NCBI GenBank assembly: GCA_021790055.1
Contig: JAJYIL010000206.1
Coordinates: forward strand, 1-5,967
Length of the DNA stretch: 5,967 nucleotides
Source of the DNA: Bacteroidota bacterium
GTDB lineage: Bacteria > Bacteroidota > Ignavibacteria > Ignavibacteriales > Ignavibacteriaceae
Direction: 5' to 3'
Part shown: one piece after another, positions 5,621-5,967 of the stretch
Layout of the letters: each line of letters begins with the position of its first letter
Position numbering within the stretch: the stretch's first letter is position 1
Program-made: the position numbers and the translations under genes
Notes under the pieces: model-generated
What the model was told of the DNA's origin: nothing
What the model saw: only the letters and a program-made list of their open reading frames with translations
Database searches by the model: none

Positions 5621-5967
5621 CTAAATCCCGAGCTTCTCTCTTATATCCTTCGGTATTGCATCTTTGTTAACGAGTATTGCAATTGTTCTCAACCTTACAA
5701 ACGGCTCGGACATATACCAGTAGCCGCCGTATTTTTTATCCTTAGTTCCCCAAGAATTTTTAGTATAATAGAATATTGTTCCAGCTTGATCTTTTGCCAT
5801 CCCTGTAATATGCATTAAGTGATCATCTGTCGTGGCGTAATCGTCATAAGCTTTCTGTCGCATTGCCTGTGTAACAACCTTTTCTTTTTCCGGACCGGTT
5901 GTCGAAGTATCACCATTTATCGGAACAACTGCATAGTCTCTTTTCCTGTAAAAATTTTGTTTGCCGA
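5621..5967 (-). CDS. C1-family (bleomycin hydrolase/aminopeptidase C-like) cysteine peptidase, C-terminal end only
   Basis: The frame runs leftward from the right edge to a stop at 5621-5623, with 114 whole codons visible. The start, the catalytic Cys region and any signal peptide lie outside the window, so the Met at 5863 is internal. The papain-fold C-terminal signatures are present. The catalytic His is in DHLMHITG (codon 5819-5821) and the catalytic Asn in KNSWG (codon 5756-5758). Then come a GGYWYMS segment, the strand TIAILVNKDAIP and an end at REKLGI. The TTDDHLMHITGMAKDQ arrangement and the NKDAIPKDI tail match the C1B peptidases of Bacteroidota, often exported, which hydrolyse peptides from the N-terminus. 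The two visible catalytic residues are intact, so an active enzyme is likely. pepC is not assigned because the N-terminal part cannot be seen. Its transcription ends at the hairpin at 5563-5591. Confidence 0.92.
   Translation of the reverse strand, partial: GKQNFYRKRDYAVVPINGDTSTTGPEKEKVVTQAMRQKAYDDYATTDDHLMHITGMAKDQAGTIFYYTKNSWGTKDKKYGGYWYMSEPFVRLRTIAILVNKDAIPKDIREKLGI

Overview
The window is AT-rich (roughly 60% A+T by eye) and gene-dense. It carries the left-truncated end of a MutS-like gene, a MocR-type regulator, a TonB-domain lipoprotein, two tandem membrane-protein paralogs (the first frameshifted), and the C-terminal end of a papain-like (C1) peptidase. The mix suggests a member of the Bacteroidota/Chlorobiota/Ignavibacteria (FCB) group. 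The clues are a membrane-anchored MutS-family protein, a lipoprotein with a TonB C-terminal domain, and a bleomycin-hydrolase-type C1 peptidase whose tail resembles Bacteroidota examples. Two genes have clear GGAGG ribosome binding sites, which fits Ignavibacteria/Chlorobiota better than classical Bacteroidia, where such sites are rare. This placement is inference from protein character, not from a marker gene.

Layout: 1-1319 (+) is a MutS-family ATPase whose reading frame is open through the left edge. It converges on 1321-2808 (-), a MocR/GabR-type regulator (winged helix plus aminotransferase-like domain), with a single base between the two stop codons. A 129-base divergent region (2809-2937) separates the regulator from a rightward group. 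That group is a lipoprotein with a TonB_C-like domain and a novel-looking C-terminal half (2938-3756), an eight-helix membrane protein disrupted by a one-base frameshift (3850-4646), and its intact paralog (4712-5500). A perfect 13-bp hairpin at 5563-5591 ends this group and also the converging gene, a C1-family peptidase (5621 to the right edge, minus strand).

The features most worth a second look are in the middle. The two membrane proteins are tandem paralogs, and each appears to be built from two copies of a four-helix DoxX-like unit. The first copy needs only one restored base near 4417-4418 to give a 265-residue protein matching the 262-residue neighbour. The lipoprotein joins a lipid anchor, a TonB-like domain and a C-terminal region with its own internal repeat. 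Whether the MocR regulator controls the lipoprotein/membrane-protein group is not shown; divergent orientation and short inverted elements between them make it a reasonable hypothesis. I see no tRNA, rRNA, CRISPR array, insertion sequence or phage gene, and no non-coding stretch longer than 300 bases.
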